A DNA stretch of 64,000 bases from Sediminitomix flava (GTDB lineage Bacteria; Bacteroidota; Bacteroidia; Cytophagales; Flammeovirgaceae), in contig NZ_QGDO01000001.1 in the NCBI RefSeq assembly GCF_003149185.1, forward strand, positions 1,736,001 to 1,800,000, given 5' to 3'. This document shows, piece by piece, positions 62,008-64,000 of the stretch. The first letter of the stretch is position 1, and every line of letters begins with the position of its first letter. A program made the position numbers and the translations under genes. The notes below the pieces were generated by a model, which saw only the letters and a list, made by a program, of their open reading frames with translations, was not told where the DNA came from and did not search any database.

Positions 62008-62895
62008 CTAACGCTTTCTGTTAGTAAGGTACACTCCTACTACAATTCCTAAACAACCAATTAATTGTAAGGCATGTAATTGTTCTCCATCCCAAATACC
62101 CCACAACAAGGCAACTATCGGGATAAGGTAAGTAACAGTACTTGCATAAATAGCGGACTTCATCTGTACAATTCTAACAAATAGAATCCAAGCGAAGGCA
62201 GTACCTACAGCTCCTAAAATACAGATAAAGAAAAATGCTTGCCATCCATTAGGATGAGAAGTCAAGCGTTCGCTGAAATCTGTAAAAAGTAAATATCCCC
62301 AAGCCAAAGGGCTTAAACACGTCAGAATCCAAGTTACTGTTGAAAGTGTTGGGAGACCTGCTAAATACTTCATAGTAATATTCGCATTGATCCCATAACA
62401 AAAAGTAGCGAGCACAATAAGGAAAGCCCAATAATTCAGACTCCCAAATTCACCATCACTATTTACTAAAATGATAAAAACAGTTCCGAAAAAGCCTAAG
62501 AACAGACCTCCAATTTTTTCTTTTTGAAACTGCTCTTTGAAAAGTAGTGTTCCTACTAAAAATGTAAAAAGAGGTGTAAGAGCGTTTAAAATTCCTGTTA
62601 CGGAACTAGAAAGGTGAAGAAGTGCTACACCAAATATTGTGAATGGAATAATGGTACCCATTAAGGCCGACAGCCCCAAATACTTCCATGAAGTTCTCGG
62701 AATTTGACGAAAAGCTGAGATTGAAAAGGGTAACATACAAATTCCTGCGGTACCAATACGACACATCGCAAGTTGTAATGGAGTAAAAACATCAAGACTT
62801 TTCTTGATCAAGATAAAAGAACTCCCCCAAATGAGCGTAAGTAAAATGATAAAGAATACAGGTAAATTGAGTCTGTTGGTTAGAATTCTGTACAT
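62008..62895 (-). CDS. EamA-family (DMT) transporter
   Basis: 295 residues, ten membrane helices in two EamA repeats (about 10-135 and 150-290). The start of each repeat is recognisable: LTLIWGSSFILIKKSLDVFTPLQLAMCR and the second-half WAFLIVLATFCYGINANI. The helix with PLFTFLVGTLLFKEQF and its counterpart PIVALLWGIWDGEQL are the family landmarks. Members export amino acids, metabolites or nucleosides; no substrate can be assigned. Convergent with the HsdR-N gene with only 5 bases between. Confidence 0.93.
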   Translation of the reverse strand: MYRILTNRLNLPVFFIILLTLIWGSSFILIKKSLDVFTPLQLAMCRIGTAGICMLPFSISAFRQIPRTSWKYLGLSALMGTIIPFTIFGVALLHLSSSVTGILNALTPLFTFLVGTLLFKEQFQKEKIGGLFLGFFGTVFIILVNSDGEFGSLNYWAFLIVLATFCYGINANITMKYLAGLPTLSTVTWILTCLSPLAWGYLLFTDFSERLTSHPNGWQAFFFICILGAVGTAFAWILFVRIVQMKSAIYASTVTYLIPIVALLWGIWDGEQLHALQLIGCLGIVVGVYLTNRKR

Positions 62896-63188
62896 ATTTT
62901 ATTCAAATTTAAAGCTTTTTACGTATATTCTCTTCCGTTAAAAGAATGGTCGTTAGAAGGCTTTGGTTTAGGCACGTTCTTTGTTAAAGCTGAAAATTAA
63001 GATTTACAAGTAAAAAAATCATTATATTTTTTTTATTGTAGAGGAATTTTCAGAATAAATAATAATTTCGCAGTGCTCTTTTAAAACAAACTTATCGGAG
63101 TGGCTTGCGTAAGCTTAACTAGATATTGTTCTGGAAGGTATTTTGTGAGCGTAAATTTAATTTTTGACAAGCATAACTGAAAAGTAAT

Positions 63189-63410
63189 ATGTACTGGACT
63201 CTTGAATTAGCTTCATATTTAGAAGACGCCCCTTGGCCAGCAACTAAAGAGGAGCTTATCGACTTCTCTATCCGTACAGGGGCTCCATTGGAGGTTGTAG
63301 AGAACCTTCAAGAACTTGAGGATGACGGTCAACCTTACGAGAACATCGAAGAAATTTGGCCTGATTACCCTACAAAAGATGACTTCTTCTTCAATGAAGA
63401 CGAATACTAG
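63189..63410 (+). CDS. DUF2795-domain small acidic protein
   Basis: 73 residues. It shows the DUF2795 pattern (YLEDAPWPATKEELIDFSIRTGAPLEVVENLQEL), followed by a highly acidic tail rich in Asp, Glu and Phe. It is conserved in Bacteroidota with unknown function; the helical fold suggests a nucleic-acid- or protein-binding module. It has its own downstream terminator. The 293 bases upstream hold no gene. Confidence 0.85.
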   Translation: MYWTLELASYLEDAPWPATKEELIDFSIRTGAPLEVVENLQELEDDGQPYENIEEIWPDYPTKDDFFFNEDEY

Positions 63411-63430
63411 GGGTTTCTTACACCGCATAC

Positions 63431-63469
63431 AAAACACAGTTTCAAATAGCGTTGATACTGTGTTTTTTT
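63431..63469 (+). terminator. Intrinsic terminator of the DUF2795 gene
   Basis: AAAACACAGT (63431-63440) pairs with ACTGTGTTTT (63457-63466), with an inner TCAA/TTGA stem, running into a T7 tract. Confidence 0.85.
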
Positions 63470-63668
63470 ATACACTATTTCCTAATACCTCAAAAGAAAT
63501 ATTTTTAACCTTTTCACATTCACAATATTTAAGTACTCCCTTTTATCTCTAACTTTCATACCTAGTTTGTCCTTCAAAACATCCCGTTAATAGATGTTTT
63601 GCAAATAAATTCAAACATTGCGATTCGTCATCATTTTGGCTATTGATAAAGATTTACATTGCAGTCAT

Positions 63669-63687
63669 AAGTGACATAATGACACTT
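63669..63687. promoter_or_regulatory. 19-bp palindrome, candidate operator of the permease gene
   Basis: AAGTGnCAT-A-ATGnCACTT: nine-base arms symmetric at eight positions around a single central A, 63 bases before the permease ATG. The size and symmetry fit a dimeric helix-turn-helix repressor or a CRP-type protein. Confidence 0.45.
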
Positions 63688-63750
63688 TTTTAAGTAAATC
63701 TGTTTTTAATAACTAGACCTCCGCCATGAGGTTGCGTCATTTTAATAACC

Positions 63751-64000
63751 ATGATCATGACTGAACAATCAGCAAAACAAACACAAAATCAGTATGCTGT
63801 ACCATTTGCCATAATGGTATTCTTATTTTTCTTAGTAGGTTTTCTTACTGTGGTAAATCAGCAGTTTCAAGCACCTCTTAAAGAGGTTTTTGATCTGTCG
63901 AACACTCAATCTACTTTATTGACATTCACCTTTTTTGCTGCATATCCTATCATGGGTATTCCTGCAGGAAAGTTGGTTGAAAAACTAGGTTACAAAGGTA
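63751..64000 (+). CDS. MFS sugar permease, FucP-like (truncated by window edge)
   Basis: First 83 codons of a gene continuing past the window. ATG 63751 (63757 also possible) is followed by a polar stretch. Helix 1 (AIMVFLFFLVGFLTVVNQQFQAPL) and helix 2 (TFFAAYPIMGIPAGKLVEKLGYK) follow, the FHS (fucose/glucose/galactose:H+ symporter) pattern at helix 1-2 of the major facilitator superfamily. It probably imports a monosaccharide by proton symport; the exact sugar is not readable from this fragment. Confidence 0.85.
   Translation, partial: MIMTEQSAKQTQNQYAVPFAIMVFLFFLVGFLTVVNQQFQAPLKEVFDLSNTQSTLLTFTFFAAYPIMGIPAGKLVEKLGYKG

Larger units (their letters stand above)
63411..63750. other. Intergenic region before the MFS permease gene
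   Basis: 340 bases with no plausible gene. It contains the terminator of the DUF2795 gene and a 19-bp palindrome listed separately. Confidence 0.6.

Noticed and set aside
1-64000. Searched for CRISPR arrays, insertion sequences, integrase/att sites and prophage genes
   Set aside because: No regularly spaced direct repeats, transposase frames or integrase-like proteins were seen; the tRNA genes have no flanking partial copies suggestive of integration.

Overview
The window is AT-rich DNA from a member of the Bacteroidota, most probably a marine, gliding Cytophagales of the Flammeovirgaceae type. That placement is inferred from three things: type IX secretion (T9SS) cargo and machinery, SusC/SusD outer-membrane uptake pairs, and promoters of the TAnnTTTG (-7) class. 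There is no rRNA, IS element, prophage or CRISPR array. Most genes are single-copy chromosomal genes with an intrinsic terminator after each transcription unit.

Layout. 1-7.4 kb: truncated pheT (-), a DUF481 outer-membrane protein, an M48 metallopeptidase, and an unrecognised three-gene operon of exported proteins. 7.5-12 kb: leucine operon leuA-leuC-leuD-leuB (-), with palindromic spacers. 12-20.5 kb: a helical Bacteroidota protein, a MarR regulator, a fused oligopeptide-type ABC ATPase, class II aldolase, a lytic transglycosylase, and a YqhD-like aldehyde reductase. 20.6-24.6 kb: an AraC regulator with isochorismatase-like hydrolase, pirin and a small membrane protein, then an HGSNAT/DUF5009-type acyltransferase. 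24.6-29.6 kb: a candidate non-coding RNA, an 856-aa protein that reads as a degenerate type ISP methylase/specificity protein, an M23 peptidase, bactofilin and AtpI. 29.6-48 kb (-): HD hydrolase, GH13 amylase lipoprotein, and two SusC/SusD loci. One locus carries two tandem SusD_2-type lipoproteins. The other carries a Calx-beta-like lipoprotein and a T9SS-exported subtilase. 48.5-51 kb: DinB-like protein, two tRNA-His, hflX. 51-58.5 kb: a giant ten-repeat surface protein with a CHU_C T9SS signal, a PorP/SprF protein and a PorE-like OmpA protein. 58.5-64 kb: HAD hydrolase, SDR, three identical tRNA-Gln, small proteins, an HsdR-N nuclease-like protein, an EamA exporter, a DUF2795 protein, and the start of a FucP-like MFS permease.

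How the genes work together. The two SusCD loci with the T9SS protease, the amylase lipoprotein, the ABC peptide ATPase and the sugar permease suggest scavenging of polymers and peptides at the cell surface. The 51-58.5 kb cluster is a typical T9SS type B cargo with its PorP/SprF partner and a peptidoglycan-anchoring OmpA protein. The most unusual item is the 856-aa protein at 25370-27940. Its C-terminal third matches the type ISP restriction-modification target-recognition region as I remember it. However, the SAM-binding motif and the NPPY catalytic motif are not recognisable, no helicase or nuclease is attached, and it sits among housekeeping genes. A structured, terminator-ended candidate RNA lies directly upstream on the other strand.
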